From assembly GCF_050908995.1 (NCBI RefSeq), contig NC_135120.1:17373433-17437432 (forward strand): DNA of 64,000 bases. Direction: 5' to 3'. Origin of the DNA: Andrena cerasifolii. Lineage: Eukaryota; Arthropoda; Insecta; Hymenoptera; Andrenidae. The notes beneath the pieces were generated by a model. That model was not told the origin of the DNA, made no database searches, and saw nothing but the letters and a program-made list of their open reading frames with translations. Each line of letters begins with the position of its first letter. The stretch's first letter is position 1. A program made the position numbers and the translations under genes. This document shows positions 36,310 to 48,729 of the stretch, in pieces.

Positions 36310-38586
36310 GATAATTAATTATAGATGGAAGATCAGGAGACGCTTAATCCTTCGGAACTACCCTCGATCAGGACACGATGCTCATTACACGAAATAATTG
36401 TGGACGCGCAAGTTAGCACTTTGAAAGACTATGGCACACTTTCACAACGTCTTCGTTGGATATCGAGCCAGAGAAAAAGCGAAATTTCAACGATTTTATG
36501 TAATGAAAACGTTTGAGAAGAAAACAGGTATATGCCTATAACTACCCACAGGTGATACAGGGCATTCACTGTCAGAAGCGCCAATGTTAACCGTGAATAT
36601 TCAAGTGGAACACTTGTATCCGCTTCCTTGCGCGTTTGCGAATAGTGTCTTTGCATTAACCATTGGTTAATATTTTATTTATTAGCAAGCAAGGGGCGTG
36701 AGGAAGTGATAGAGAGGGGCAAAGAATCCCCTCTCCGTGTTCGGCAATGGAAAAGAGGGGTACTCCCCGATTTGACATATGTGCTTTAATGTTCGCAGTG
36801 TTCAGAAAGTTTCTATCCAATTTGACTGGGTGAACCCCCTTCTGGTCCTAGGCCGACTCTGACTCGTCATCGTATTTCCTTCGAATTTAGAAGCGAGGCT
36901 GGCTATTCCAAGAATTCCTCGTAGGATTAAACTTGCGTATGCTTTATGGAATCTTCGTTGCGTCTTCTGTGGATGTTTTTTAATTTCACGAGACTGCAGA
37001 TAATATAAGCCGCTACCGTGTTCTGTTGTGTCGTAATTCGGAGCGTGTTGTGTCGATACTACGTGCGTACATGGAGTACATCGAAATCTGTATACGCACG
37101 CAACAGAATGATGCAAGATGGAAAGAGACTTCGAAAATAGCCAAAGTCGTTCAGACGATATTTTCATTTTTTGCATAATAGTCGTTGTATCGCTCCGCGA
37201 CTTTCTACATGCCTAGTTTTGTGGCTAATTGTAAAATGAAACTCACTTCATAGATAATATGTTAGAACGATAATATTTATCAGAGAGTCCATTTGTTTAG
37301 CGGGATAATTGGCACATTAAGAACGAAGCAAAAATATTAAAAGGAAAATACCCCGGAAACAGTTGCTCTTATTTGCATTACAAATATTAAAATCGAAGCG
37401 GGTTGGACAACGATTGAAAGACGTATTCGGCGACGTATTTCAACGACACCCTGTACGTGCGAGATGAAACTGGACGTTCGGGAAAGGGGAGGAAAAATTC
37501 TTGCGGGGCACAATGAGCGGGGACAGGGAGTTGAAAACATGTTGATAATATGGTTTCTTCGGGCGATAAGAAAGGGCAGCACGCGCGCGTTGTTGTTCGG
37601 GACGTCGAATGTTTCTTGATTCACGAACGTACGGTGGCATCATAAATATTTATCGAGTGTACAAAACGGGGACCGAGGCTAGTGGTTACGTTTTCGAAGC
37701 ATCCGCGACCCCGTAAAAATATTTGGCAGCCTGGCTGTACAAATATTTTCCAACGCTCGCGATACTTTGCGCATCGCATACGCGAGTGAAGAGCATCGTA
37801 TACTTTTTTTTTTCTTCGCAAAACAGAAGAAAGGGAGACCTTTCTAGCCGAATGATGTTTTTGACTGGAGTTATGTCTGCAGCGCAATATACAATAATCA
37901 AATTCGATTAAACAAATATCTGCACATTTTCTCTTTTTCTTTTATTAATGGTAATGGAATGTACAACTTGTATCGCATCGTATCGTGCGCGTGATGTGGC
38001 AGAACAACCCATAAACAATTCTTGTAATCAGCAGAAAAATAGTTGTACGTACATAAGTGGTACAAATTGTGTTTGGGACGGGACGAACTCCAAGCTTCGA
38101 GTCAAATCAGATCCTGGTTTATTCCACTTTCAAATTTATTTCCCTCGATCCTTTCAAGCTCCACTAAAATTTTGTTAGTTCTTCCGGAGCCTCCGGCTTC
38201 GTGGTCGCCGCAGTATGTAGAGGAAGTGCAGTATATTTGGAATACCAGTTTGTTTAAGACGAATAAAAAATTACAGCAGAGGATGGGAACAAATAAAACT
38301 GCATAATATCATAGGAAAACTAACGAACTTTTATATTTTAAGCTCTCGGTAATAATAAAAAAACAAAAAGTAACTGAAACTTTGATCTAAATGAAAAAAT
38401 AACAGGAAGTATCGATTTCGTTAAGGTGCAGGTAATTTGAAATACCGCTATTCCAATTTATCTTCACTTTATAAACTTAAAGAAAAAAACATGTAGATAA
38501 TAAAATTATTTTCTTTTATGATCTAATCAGGCTGAAAATCACAATATAGGAACAATCTTAGATAAATAAAACACATAAAAAGTAAT

Positions 38587-38668
38587 ATTTAAGTTAAACG
38601 GTTTTATTTAAAATTCAGTAAAAACTTAAAAATTTAGTGTAGTTGAAATAAAATCGTTTAACTTAAAT
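38587..38668. repeat. short inverted repeat (hairpin)
   Basis: Arms of about 23 bp (ATTTAAGTTAAACGGTTTTA at 38587 onward and its complement ending at 38668) surround an AT-rich loop of about 36 bp. Confidence 0.7.
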
Positions 38669-38691
38669 TTTGTTTATATATTTTTTTATTA

Positions 38692-38849
38692 TAGCGAATT
38701 CGGTACCTCGCACTGACTCTGCACTGATGCCAGAAAATGACTTGGATTGGTTGTTTCTGATAGATACGAAGATAACTCTATAAGAATCAACCAATCCAAG
38801 TCATTTTTTGGCACCAGTGAAGAGTCAGTGCGAGTTACCGAATCCGCTA
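38692..38849. mobile_element. miniature inverted-repeat element, TA-flanked
   Basis: A 158-bp fold-back with arms of nearly 60 bp. The left arm begins TAGCGAATTCGGTACCTCGC and the right arm ends GCGAGTTACCGAATCCGCTA. The arms share the GCACTGACTC and AATGACTTGGATTGG blocks. TA at each border suggests the Tc1/mariner type. Non-coding. Confidence 0.8.
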
Positions 38850-41204
38850 TTACTTTTTAGTGTCTAAGTTTTATTTGTGGTTATAGGCTGATTTCAGGTC
38901 GTTTGGATTTGTGGTTATGAGTTATATTTATTGATGACAGTAATTTTTTAAACCACTTGTGGTTAGTTTTCATAATTATTTATTGTCATCTAAAGTACGT
39001 ACGCCTGCAGAGCCTCAAGTCTACTGGATAGTTGGAAGTGGGTTAAAATTGAGTTTCTAGATTTGAACCAAACAAACATACATACATACAAACAGGCAGA
39101 GCATCGAAGCTGAATAAAATCGTTTAAAAATCGTTTAATAAATGGCCAGTGCTGGCTCAAACCGACGCGGCGGTAGCCGTTACTCGTGAAAACAAAACCA
39201 TTGCTAAGCTTTGGAATATTCCAGATTACCTTCACCTTCGGTATTCCGAATTAGCAACATGGCATTGTAACCTAAAATTTCCTGTCACACTTTGTATTCT
39301 CGAAATTATCGCAAAACTGACAGGCAACCATAGAAGGAACATGCAAATGAGCAGATTAAGTGTTTAACTCTAAAATTTCGACATCTTTTAACCATGATTG
39401 GAACGATTGAATACTTGCTGAAAAAGTTTTACAGATTGACTCTTTCTTATTCTGCAGTTTAAGTCGAAAATGTCAAAATGGCGGTTCATCCACAAATGTC
39501 ATTAGTTAGCAGTTCATTAGTCTCTATTATCTACGGTGTTACAAATTAGATAGCGTTAGTAGTTTGTTAGTTACCTCGGTATTCCAAATTACCAACAGTA
39601 TTCCAAATATGCTGCACTTCCTCCAGAAATAGGTGAAATTGAAGAAAATTAACTTCCCGCGGTGTTACTAAATAAGATCGTTCTATCGTTCCAAATATAT
39701 CATTTCGAACACTTTCCGACGCCTTTATTCAGTTCATTCTGTCGACATTTTTCGACCTTTCACCGAATCGGAACATTATTATTGATTTGCCACCAGTGGT
39801 CGGGGATAGAGACCATAAAAGGACCAGAGAGAGATTACGTTAGCCTCGATTATTGGCGCATCGTTTCAGCTCAACTTGCGGAGTCAACTGTTTGGGAATA
39901 ATAATATCTCCACGTCACGCCAGTGTTACTTTTCTATTCTCGCGGGCTTTTTTTTCTCTGCCGCCATCGATGGCTCCTGCATCATTTCGCGATAATAACA
40001 CGGTGGCGAAAATAGATGTTTCCTTGCGTATGTACACATGCCGCACACCCTTGCGCTCTCCTCTCTCAAGTTATCGTGTGATAATACGAAACGCATGGAA
40101 TATATTCCCAAATACATTATATTTACAAAAAAAAAAAAGAAAAAGTGGATAAGATAAAGTTGAGGGGGCGAGGGCAAGAGGCGGTAGAAGAAACTCGATT
40201 GTTGGGAGACTGTAAACCCTTACGTCAGAGATAATACGGTATATACGAGTGTTCACTGTGAAAAATGCTAAAAAAATCGGTTAATTCCGTTGTTAAGTAC
40301 TAATTATGAATACGATGAAGCTGAAGGAGGTGATAGACCGCGTTTTAGATAAGACAAAATTTTGATCGATCGTCGAGATTACAGCACATATTTATACGTC
40401 ATTTATTAGTCATTATTGATTGAAAAAAATCACGATAGATAATTTGTTTTAACGATACAATTGCTTTGTATCGTTAATCTCATCTCATTTTACCTTTAAA
40501 TCGTATAACGCTGATAAGACGATATATTCTCTGAATTTATACTCCATTCGATATAAAAGCACTTTTTATTAAAGAGAATTCTTTGTGCTTAAAGGGACAT
40601 TCTACTCTCTCGGCCGAAAAATCGGCCACTTTTCGGCGATGGTTTTTATAATGAAATAAATACTTAAAGTTTTCGAATTTCTGGGGTTATATTCTACCAC
40701 TCTTGTCTGACTAGGTATAACCCCTTAAGCAAAATAGTTCTTCATATCTAGAATAATCATTTTCTATAGGCAAATGAAAACTTGAGTGGGCCAATACTTC
40801 ATTCATATTGGAGTGGTGGACTTTATTCTATCATAGCAAAATCACATAGTCCAGAGTGGCTATTAATATCTACCCTCTAAAATCTAACGATTCGAGGAAA
40901 AATTCGAAATATATTATTGAAATCACTGATCGGATACGCGAGCACGCCTTGCGCTTTTTTGAAATCTGCCGCCTTCTATCAGGAGTAGTGACGTAAGATC
41001 GTGTTTAACACGCCTACTTTTGCATTCGATGTCCTGTCGCAGTAGACAGATGCAGATTACAGGCAGATAAGCGAGTCAGGTTACGATGAGAAACGCGGTT
41101 TAAAAAGTGTCTGTGGCCTTCCTCCGTTTCTGTCCGTTTCAACGAAAATTCTTGCAATACGCCGTAAACGGGAACGCGGTGAGGGCGCGAGACTGCGCGC
41201 TAAA

Positions 41205-42722
41205 ATGAGTCTCAGCATAACAAAGCTATTCTCGAGGAAGAAAACCGGTGGGTCGATTGACACGGTCGCCACCGAGATTGGTTTCCCCACCAACGTTTCG
41301 CATCAGTTTCACGTGAGCAAAAATGCCGAGACGGGACAATTGGAAGGCCTCCCCGAGTCGTGGATCCGTCTGCTCAACACGCAAATATCAAAGTCGGAGC
41401 AGGACGAGCATCCTGCGGCCGCCTTGCAGGCCATTAAATTCTACAACTATTCGATTAAACGAAAGCCCGAAGAGAAGGTGTTCAAGCCTTTCGTCACAGA
41501 AGATTTGATCGAGGAGGAGTCCCAGGAGATCGATAAATTCCTGTCCAAGAAATATCAGTCAAGAGATTCTGATGGTTCAGCTTCCGCAGGTTCAACGGAC
41601 AGTCAAGTGCAGAGACTGCCGGAACTTCCGCCAAAAGTAAACAAGGCTCCGAAACCCACACCAAGAATATTCCACGATAGAGTGGAGAAGACTCTTACGG
41701 AGATCCTCGAAGATCTAAACACGTATCGGATCGAGGATGATCAGTTGCCGGATGACGAGAATGCCCAGAACAGTATCGAGGAAAGTCCTGTCTTGCGGAG
41801 GAAGACTGACTGCGCGGGACTGAAGCTCAGCGACGAAGAGATCTTTGAGGAACTTAGAGCGATCTGTCACAGTGGAGATCCAAATCTACGCTTCGAAAGG
41901 ACTAAAGAAGTCGGCGCTGGTGCTTCGGGTACTGTATTTATAGCCACTGATTTGCAAACCAGCGACAAGGTCGCTATAAAAGACATAGACCTGTCCAAAC
42001 AGCCGAAGAAAGAACTGATATTGACTGAAATTAAAGTTTTAAAAGAGTTCCAACATCCGAATCTGGTGAATTTCTTGGACGCCTATCTGGTGAACGAGCA
42101 CCTTTGGGTGATCATGGAATTGCTGGAGGGTGGGCCGCTTACAGACGTTGTTACGGAAACGGTCATGAAGGAAGCACAGATTGCCGCTGTTTGTAGGGAG
42201 GTTCTAAAGGCTATTAGCTTTTTGCATACTAGGGGAATTATTCACAGAGATATCAAATCAGATAACGTGCTTCTCGGTATGAACGGCGCTGTGAAAGTTA
42301 CAGACTTCGGTTTTTGTGCTAACATCGACGGCGACGAGAAAAGACAAACTATGGTTGGTACTCCGTATTGGATGGCACCAGAAGTGGTGACGAGAAAGCA
42401 GTATGGGAAGAAGGTAGACATTTGGTCGTTGGGTATTATGGCTATTGAGATGATAGAAGGCGAACCACCTTATATGAAAGAGACCCATTTAAGGGCCTTA
42501 TATCTAATAGCTGCGATTGGTAAACCTTCTATTCCCAGATGGGACACGTTAAGCCCGACGTTTCAGAACTTTCTAGAAAGATGTTTGACCGTCGAGGTCG
42601 ACGAAAGAGCGTCAGCCGATGAATTGCTTTTGCATCCGTTCCTAGAAAATTGTGCAGAATTAACGACTCTGACGCCATTGATTCGAGCGGCACAGAGGAT
42701 TCTTCATAAAGCGTTCTACTAA
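41205..42722 (+). CDS. Pak3: p21-activated kinase (PAK3-like), intronless
   Basis: Ser/Thr kinase that acts downstream of Rac/Cdc42 on the actin cytoskeleton. One 505-codon frame without introns. Residues 25-58 form the CRIB/autoregulatory region (IGFPTNVSHQFHV), followed by an acidic linker with a proline-rich patch (about 137-154, PPKVNKAPKPTPR) that could bind SH3 partners. The kinase domain spans about 230-481: glycine loop GAGASGTV (237-244), VAIK lysine 259, HRDIKSDN (D349), DFG (367-369), activation-loop Thr 382 in TMVGTPYWMAPE. All catalytic residues are intact. The short N-terminus before the CRIB and total length fit the insect Pak3 type rather than the longer Pak; the symbol rests on that resemblance. 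The ATG at 41205 (AAAATGA) is the first in frame. A retroposed origin would explain the missing introns but no poly(A) tail was seen. Confidence 0.93.
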   Translation: MSLSITKLFSRKKTGGSIDTVATEIGFPTNVSHQFHVSKNAETGQLEGLPESWIRLLNTQISKSEQDEHPAAALQAIKFYNYSIKRKPEEKVFKPFVTEDLIEEESQEIDKFLSKKYQSRDSDGSASAGSTDSQVQRLPELPPKVNKAPKPTPRIFHDRVEKTLTEILEDLNTYRIEDDQLPDDENAQNSIEESPVLRRKTDCAGLKLSDEEIFEELRAICHSGDPNLRFERTKEVGAGASGTVFIATDLQTSDKVAIKDIDLSKQPKKELILTEIKVLKEFQHPNLVNFLDAYLVNEHLWVIMELLEGGPLTDVVTETVMKEAQIAAVCREVLKAISFLHTRGIIHRDIKSDNVLLGMNGAVKVTDFGFCANIDGDEKRQTMVGTPYWMAPEVVTRKQYGKKVDIWSLGIMAIEMIEGEPPYMKETHLRALYLIAAIGKPSIPRWDTLSPTFQNFLERCLTVEVDERASADELLLHPFLENCAELTTLTPLIRAAQRILHKAFY

Positions 42723-45700
42723 ATAATCTTTTAAACATTAAACAGACATTTGTTTCTGTCGCATCATGCGTTCGGCCTATCGGGTACGCATGACAATGCA
42801 TTAACACACTTCACGTAATGAAAAGTATTTCTTACATTACACGACGAATACGTTTGTACGAAGTGCGATGATTTTGCAGATTTTATAATAAGCCGCGTAT
42901 TTGTATTTATATCAATTTGTTACCAAATTTACTATTATGGTAAGAGTAGTATAAGACTTGGATAGCCTGTAGTAATACAAGAAAGAAGTTACTACAAAAT
43001 ATTTTTCAACGTTCATTTTAATCATTCATTTATCAGATTCCATGATTATAGTGAACGCGATAGATTAATTTTTGGTGGTCGAGTTGTCGGAAAAGTTGGA
43101 ATTAATATAAGTTATTAATAATTAGTTTATGTGCAATATCTATCGTGTAAGCTCGACATTTTTCTTTCATTTTCTTACGTAGAAGAATAAAATCTGCCAA
43201 GTTGTTTCGTCAACTATGGAACAAAAAAGTAGATGTAAAAATGATACGAGTGATAACGATCGTGCTGAAAGAGAATACATTTGGTGTTTTGTAGTAGATT
43301 AGGATTGTATTTTAAATCACATTTTGCATTTATTATATAATTAAATATGATCCATATAATATTCTTATTACAAATATTGTACTTAGCTTATCGAAGAACT
43401 GAAAGTGCAAGTTATGCGCACACGGCATCTATCAGAGATCATGTATAACTTACTTTATATTCTACAGTTATTAAAACACTGTAGAAACGAATAATTCCAA
43501 TTTAGCTATAGTACAAACTAATCTAATAACGTTACCAAGTCAATATTTCAAGAGAACACGATACACTTCATTTTCTGTCTAGTGTTTACATTTTTCTACT
43601 ACTTAAAGTCTTATAGTTTAATCGACCAAGTTGTGAAGCCATAAATTTCGAATCAAACAGTTTGCACGTAAAGTGGATATTTTAGTGTGTACTATTTAAC
43701 GTATTATTATTGAATTTAAGCGAAGAAAACTGCTCCTTTGCGAGAGCCTTCCTTCTGTAGGAATCGATTCTTTCAATAATAGTGAGAAATTGAATCTTGT
43801 GGTTCAATAGCATACGTATTAACTACCAAGTATTGTCCAAGATGTGACGTACAGCACATTGCAGAATGCATTTTTTAAACGTTTTAAGAGATGCGATTAG
43901 TTTTGTAAGACTTTGTCGAATATTATACTGCATAATTTTTTGAGAAATTTTGTATTTGTATTATAGAACGTAATGCTGCTCAAACCAAATGCCAAATTTT
44001 AACACGTACTATGCATTAAATTATGTATATAACTTTATGATTTACAATACCTTTTGTGAAAACTACTTGATTTTATACTGCGATTAAACGTTATTCATAA
44101 ATTAGCTGACGCCTGAGCAGTAATATCGAGCAAAATCACAACTGTGATAAGAAAAATTAAGTCCTATTTTATTATATTATTGTATTCGATTGTTTACGTT
44201 TACATTATCGTCATATTACTCTTAGCTTCCGCTTCATTATATAAATTACATGTTTAATTTGAAAGTAATTTGATTTCACTTCAAATTATTAACGAACATC
44301 GATGTAAAACGAATTCTCAGTTTACGATGTACAATCAATATTTTAATTATTTAATTAAACATCTGTTTAAGATAAATTCAGACATCAAAGTATTGCAGGT
44401 TTAAAGAGTTCCGGTGTAAAATGTTTAGAGAGCCATAACGTTTGTGCCTTATGAAATCAATACATACATACGGTTCTATGGCAACTGCCCTACAAATACT
44501 GTTATCAGTGATAATAAAATATAAATATGTCGAATGTAATGATGGTGTGCTAATGAAGAGTAATTGCAAGGAGTCACGATCTTTTATACATTACTTCTTG
44601 GTATGTGTAGAAGAAAACATCACACATCATTTTAAACAATAAATACTTTATTTACAAGATGAATGTATAATCTTGTACATTTCACTACCCTGACATGTTT
44701 CTTTAAACCACACTGAGCCTTCTAATCATGCACGATATCTTTAATAAATAAATGAAATTAATAATGGATATTTACATCATATTTGTACAAATTTACATAT
44801 TTATGCATTATTTATGCATTGAAAATATTGAAGTTTGGCATTCTTTCTTCCACAGGGAACGAAAGTTTTGTGCACATTCATGTATCGCACGACAGAAACA
44901 ACTACAGTGTGGTATCAATTTTATTAAAATAAATATACAAATTAGATGTATAATTCGATGTATATTTCCTACTCACAGAAAAGTAAACCATACGCGTTAG
45001 ACACGTTTTATTTGCTATTTGCTGAACTTTAACCAACAACGCCCAATTAGGCGATATTTTTAATTTGTTTCAATTAATATTAATGATATATTTTCTGTTA
45101 TACTGGCACAAGAACCTTTGGTATATGTCAATACATACAATGGTCAGTAAAATCTAGTTCCAATTTAATAGTTTTATGAAAATGTAAAGTACATTAGGTG
45201 ATATTTAAAAAAGAAAATAGTAAATCATTTTAATATATTATATATACAAATGTCACATTTATTACGTTGTGTGAATAACAAATTCTTAAAATTCTTAATG
45301 ATCATTTCATTTATAATTTTAATACCATAATGTTCTTTACATTACCACTGAATTATATTCTGTAAGTATTAAAAAAATTGCTATTTTGTTATTTCCTACT
45401 TTGAACGTTTTGGTGAGAATATGTAAATCGTGGACTGATAAATGTAATCTCTCTTTGGTTGGTGTCTAAGGTCACAAAGTATTTTTCGTAATTTTCCAGG
45501 CTTTACTCAGTTTTCGAAAGTGATATTTAATGTATAATCAAGATATTATAGTTGGCGGCAAATAACGAAGCTACGAAGAATGCTCTTAGTTTCGATCGTC
45601 TGTTTATTTGAAAAATGGCTTAACAGCACCTTAGTTTTAAAATTTCAATTTCTTCAGACCTACCTATATTCCGTGAAATTAGTATTTGAAGAAAAACTAA

Positions 45701-45764
45701 ATCTTGTGGGAAAGAATAAGCCACTTTTTCAACAAACGTTTCAAAATGAAGACTTAATGAAAGG
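42723..45764. other. AT-rich intergenic region
   Basis: Contains the PAK 3' UTR (ATTAAA near 42736, AATAAA near 43187). The rest is AT-rich with no supported frame. A minus-strand TTTATT at 45603-45608 could be the polyadenylation signal of the following minus-strand gene. Confidence 0.4.
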
Positions 45765-48729
45765 TCAGTCTTGAGCATACCTGAGTGCCCGTAATTTTCC
45801 AGCAACGAGAAAATTCGGATCCTCCAGTAAAGCTCTCAAAACTGCTAAGAAATCGGCCGCTTCATCTTCCTCGATCGCTCGCCTATCGTACGATAACGTT
45901 GCTGACATTTTTGTTGTTTTTTGCATCGCAGCATCTACAAAATCGTAGGTCAATATTTTCGATATCTTTTCATTACAGATGTACGTACCTAGTTCTTCCC
46001 GACCACCGCCGACAGCAAGTATTGCTGTTTGAGGAGGGTTTATAATGGCACTAAACTGTTTCACGCTAAACATTCCCAAATTGGATATCCTGAAAAATCG
46101 TATGTAAAACGTATGTAAAACACTACTTACAGTATTATGTATTTGCATGCATCCCATTTAAATCCATTTGCTTACGTAAATGTTCCTCCTTGAAACTCCT
46201 CTGGTTTCAGTCGGCCAGTTCTGGCTTTTTCAGCTAGTTCTTTAATAGTTTTCGATACGTCTGTCAAGCTCTTAGATGGAGCGTCGAAAATGATTGGTGT
46301 AATGAGACCGTCTTCGATAGCAACCGCGATGGAAACGTCCGCTCTCGGCATACGTATTATCTGACAATGCAAATATTGTTATACTTGTGTACATTATTGA
46401 AAAATGTTCCATTAATTTATCTTCTGTCCACTGCCATACTGACCTGGCCATTTTGATACAACGTATTGATAGCCGGACATTCGACTAATGCGTGCGCGAC
46501 CGCTTTTGTAACGAAGTCGTTTATCGAAACTCTAATGCTTTCAGCCCTGAGCTCGCTACGGATTTCATTTAGCTTGTCTATCTTAATATCGATGTAACAG
46601 TAAGAATGCGGAATAGTACTCTTCGATTCTCCAAGCCTTTTGGCGATTGTACTGCGCATACTGGAAACTGGTATGTCCTCGAAGGGGGAAGGACGAGTAG
46701 CAGCAGGTACGTGTGTCTTTGAAGTGGGCACCTTACTTGTGCCCATTGTTGGCGGCGGTGCTGTAAAATTATATGAAAACATTAGTTTCAGTGCGTATTA
46801 CGATATTTTGAATATTTCTAGTAATACTCTAATTATATACCCGCTCTTGGAGCTACTTTTTGTACATTGTTTGCTTGAACATAGGCTAACACATCGCTCT
46901 TTAACAATCGATTAGGTCGTCCAGTTCCTTTAATGGAACCTGAGCTTAGGCCATACTCTTCCAGTAATCGCTTTACTGCTAAACCGTACACTCTGCAAAA
47001 AGAAAACCACAGGTACAGATACTAGAAAGTATCTTGTATAATTAATTGAGTTCTTCATCCGAAACATAATATTCCCTCCACATACTGTCCACTTGGTGGA
47101 GGTTTATCAGCTGCAGCAGTTGGAGCAGCTGCAGCAGGTGGAGCAGCCGCAGCCGGTGCAGCAGCTGGAGCAGCCGCAGCAGTTGCTGGTTTCGTAGTTG
47201 TTGGAACAACAACATTCTTCCAGTCCATTCCTTTTTCTACCGTAATGGCAATCAGGTGCCCTATTTGAACTTCGCTTCCTTCGGGAACCTGTTTGGTAAA
47301 TTTTTAAGTAGACGTCACAGTTTCTGCCCGAAACATTCTAAATCGAAGTACGTACAAGAATTTTTGCAAGTGTAGCTTCGTCGTCAAGTTCGAAAGTTAT
47401 AACAGCTTTATCTGTTTGTATCTCTGCCAGCGCATCGCCTGGTTCTATTCCTTCTCCTTCCTTTTTAAGCCACTTTATTATCGTACCTGAAGTCATGGTT
47501 GGCGATAGGGCTGGCATGCTAATATGAGTCCTAGAAAGTGCATGATTTCTTGAATATACAATTACTAGCTTTACTACTCGGCTTCGCTCGAAATTTAGAT
47601 TCTGATTTCATAAAACAATTTTTTTTGAAAATGGTCACATTCATCTGGATTAGTCAGGCATAATGAGCTGAGGCACATTTCTTGATCCCAGAGTTTATCG
47701 TTCGAAAGTTTTTAGGCGACAGATAAACGCACAAACCTATAGAAGCTTTCTGCTTTATATATTAAGATTTAATGTTTCAATTGCCTTCTAAATAAAGTAT
47801 AAAGCTTGGCAACAAGTACATACTGGCCGGGAGGTGGCTCAACTGGTCCAGAAGATGCCGGTGGTGGAGTAGCAGGTGCAGAAGGTGCTGCTGGTGGAAC
47901 AGCAGATGCAGGTGCCGACGGTGGAGTAGTAGCTTTGCTCGGTACCTCCACAGCTTTCCAATCTTCGTCTACTTCGACAGTGATCGCTATCAATGCTCCT
48001 ACTTTGACATCCTTGGTTCCTTCTGGTACCTTGGAGAATAAGTGGCGTTAAAAATAGACTCAAGAACAGGGTAATCTTTGGGATTTGAATGTATCTTCTA
48101 ATGCTTACAAGTATTTTCGCAAGAATACTGTCATCGTCGATCTCCATAGTCATGACAGCCTTGTCTGTTTGAATGTCAGCAATTCCATCTCCAGCTTCAA
48201 CTTTGTCACCTTCCTTCTTCAGCCACTTGACAATAGTGCCAGTTTCCATAGTAGGTGACAGGGCAGGCATAAACAGCTGCTTTCCTGTCACTAGAAATCA
48301 ACAAAACTTAATAAATATAATTGTTACATTAGAAACGACTGTACGGTGCAGGGAGCATGCAGCATGAATATAAAATTTGATTGCATAATCAACCTAAATA
48401 TTAATACCGTAAACACATAGTCGCAGGTTGAAACGAATGAAGAATTAAAGAATGCCGCGTTTTTAATACGCTTGCAGTTACGATTTACTATGGAATTAAC
48501 GTGACTTCGATGAAAAACCGTTCGAAATGGATGATCTTGAGTTAACCTCAATACAATCACGAAGAAGTGCGTTAATGACATATTTCTGAATGAACTGCAT
48601 ACCGTCGAGAACCCAACTTGTGTGGAAACATGATCGTTGATATTTTACAGGCACCGGGATCCGTGGTATTAAACGGTTACTGTTCCTAATAGATCTAAGC
48701 GCGATTCTCGGTATCATCATTTGCGCCAT
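45765..48729 (-). CDS. pyruvate dehydrogenase complex E2-type subunit, E3-binding-protein-like
   Basis: A mitochondrial core subunit of the pyruvate dehydrogenase complex. Exons (minus): 48603-48729, 48109-48290, 47824-48029, 47356-47530, 47086-47288, 46841-46992, 46444-46760, 46176-46360, 45765-46089; phases join, 623 residues. Order: Arg-rich presequence (1-42); lipoyl domain 1 (lipoyl Lys 86 in IQTDKAV); Pro/Ala linker; lipoyl domain 2 (Lys 213, IQTDKAV); Ala-rich linker; E3-binding domain (VYGLAVKRLLEEYGL, about 299-335); catalytic-fold domain (about 385-610) with GGTFTISNLGMF and INPPQTAILAVG. The acyltransferase motif DHRxxDG reads DRRAIEE (R585 at the His position), so transfer activity is doubtful. 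The two lipoyl domains resemble DLAT, while the changed motif resembles PDHX. The final codons could alternatively splice at a GTATGC just after 45775. Confidence 0.92.
47112..47185. repeat. imperfect GCA/CAG-type repeat encoding Ala/Pro linker
   Basis: A low-complexity array within the exon 47086-47288. On the coding strand it gives alternating GCT/GCA alanines with prolines, forming the flexible linker between lipoyl domain 2 and the E3-binding domain. Such linkers are normal in E2 proteins. Confidence 0.7.
47565..47767 (-). mobile_element. short non-autonomous Helitron in an intron of the E2-type gene
   Basis: A 203-bp element on the minus strand. It starts TCTTAATATATAAAGC at 47767, ends CTAG at 47565 next to a host T, and has an imperfect hairpin (CGAGCGAAGCCGAG) shortly before the end. 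It lies between host A and T with no duplication. The layout resembles the Helitron at 12122-12333, but the interior differs. It sits in the intron between the two lipoyl-domain blocks. Confidence 0.72.

Larger units (their letters stand above)
38221..39621. repeat. inverted pair bounding about 1.4 kb, possible decayed transposon
   Basis: The 25-bp sequence starting AGGAAGTGCAGTATATTTGG at 38221 returns inverted at 39597-39621 with one mismatch. Variants of a shorter motif, GGTAATTTGGAATACC, occur at about 38434, 39200-39250 and 39575. The interval also contains two smaller fold-backs. No transposase frame and no clear target duplication are visible, so an old transposon is only one explanation. 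Confidence 0.4.
36310..41204. other. intergenic, repeat-rich
   Basis: Between the divergent BCAT and PAK genes. It holds several inverted-repeat structures listed separately and a poly(A) run near 40128. I see no supported coding gene. The PAK promoter should lie in the right part, but no unambiguous TATA box was found. Confidence 0.4.

Noticed and set aside
36325..36516. 63-codon plus-strand frame starting 15 bp from the BCAT start codon
   Set aside because: Tempting as a head-to-head gene, but it has no recognisable domain, no second exon, and would overlap the BCAT 5' UTR.
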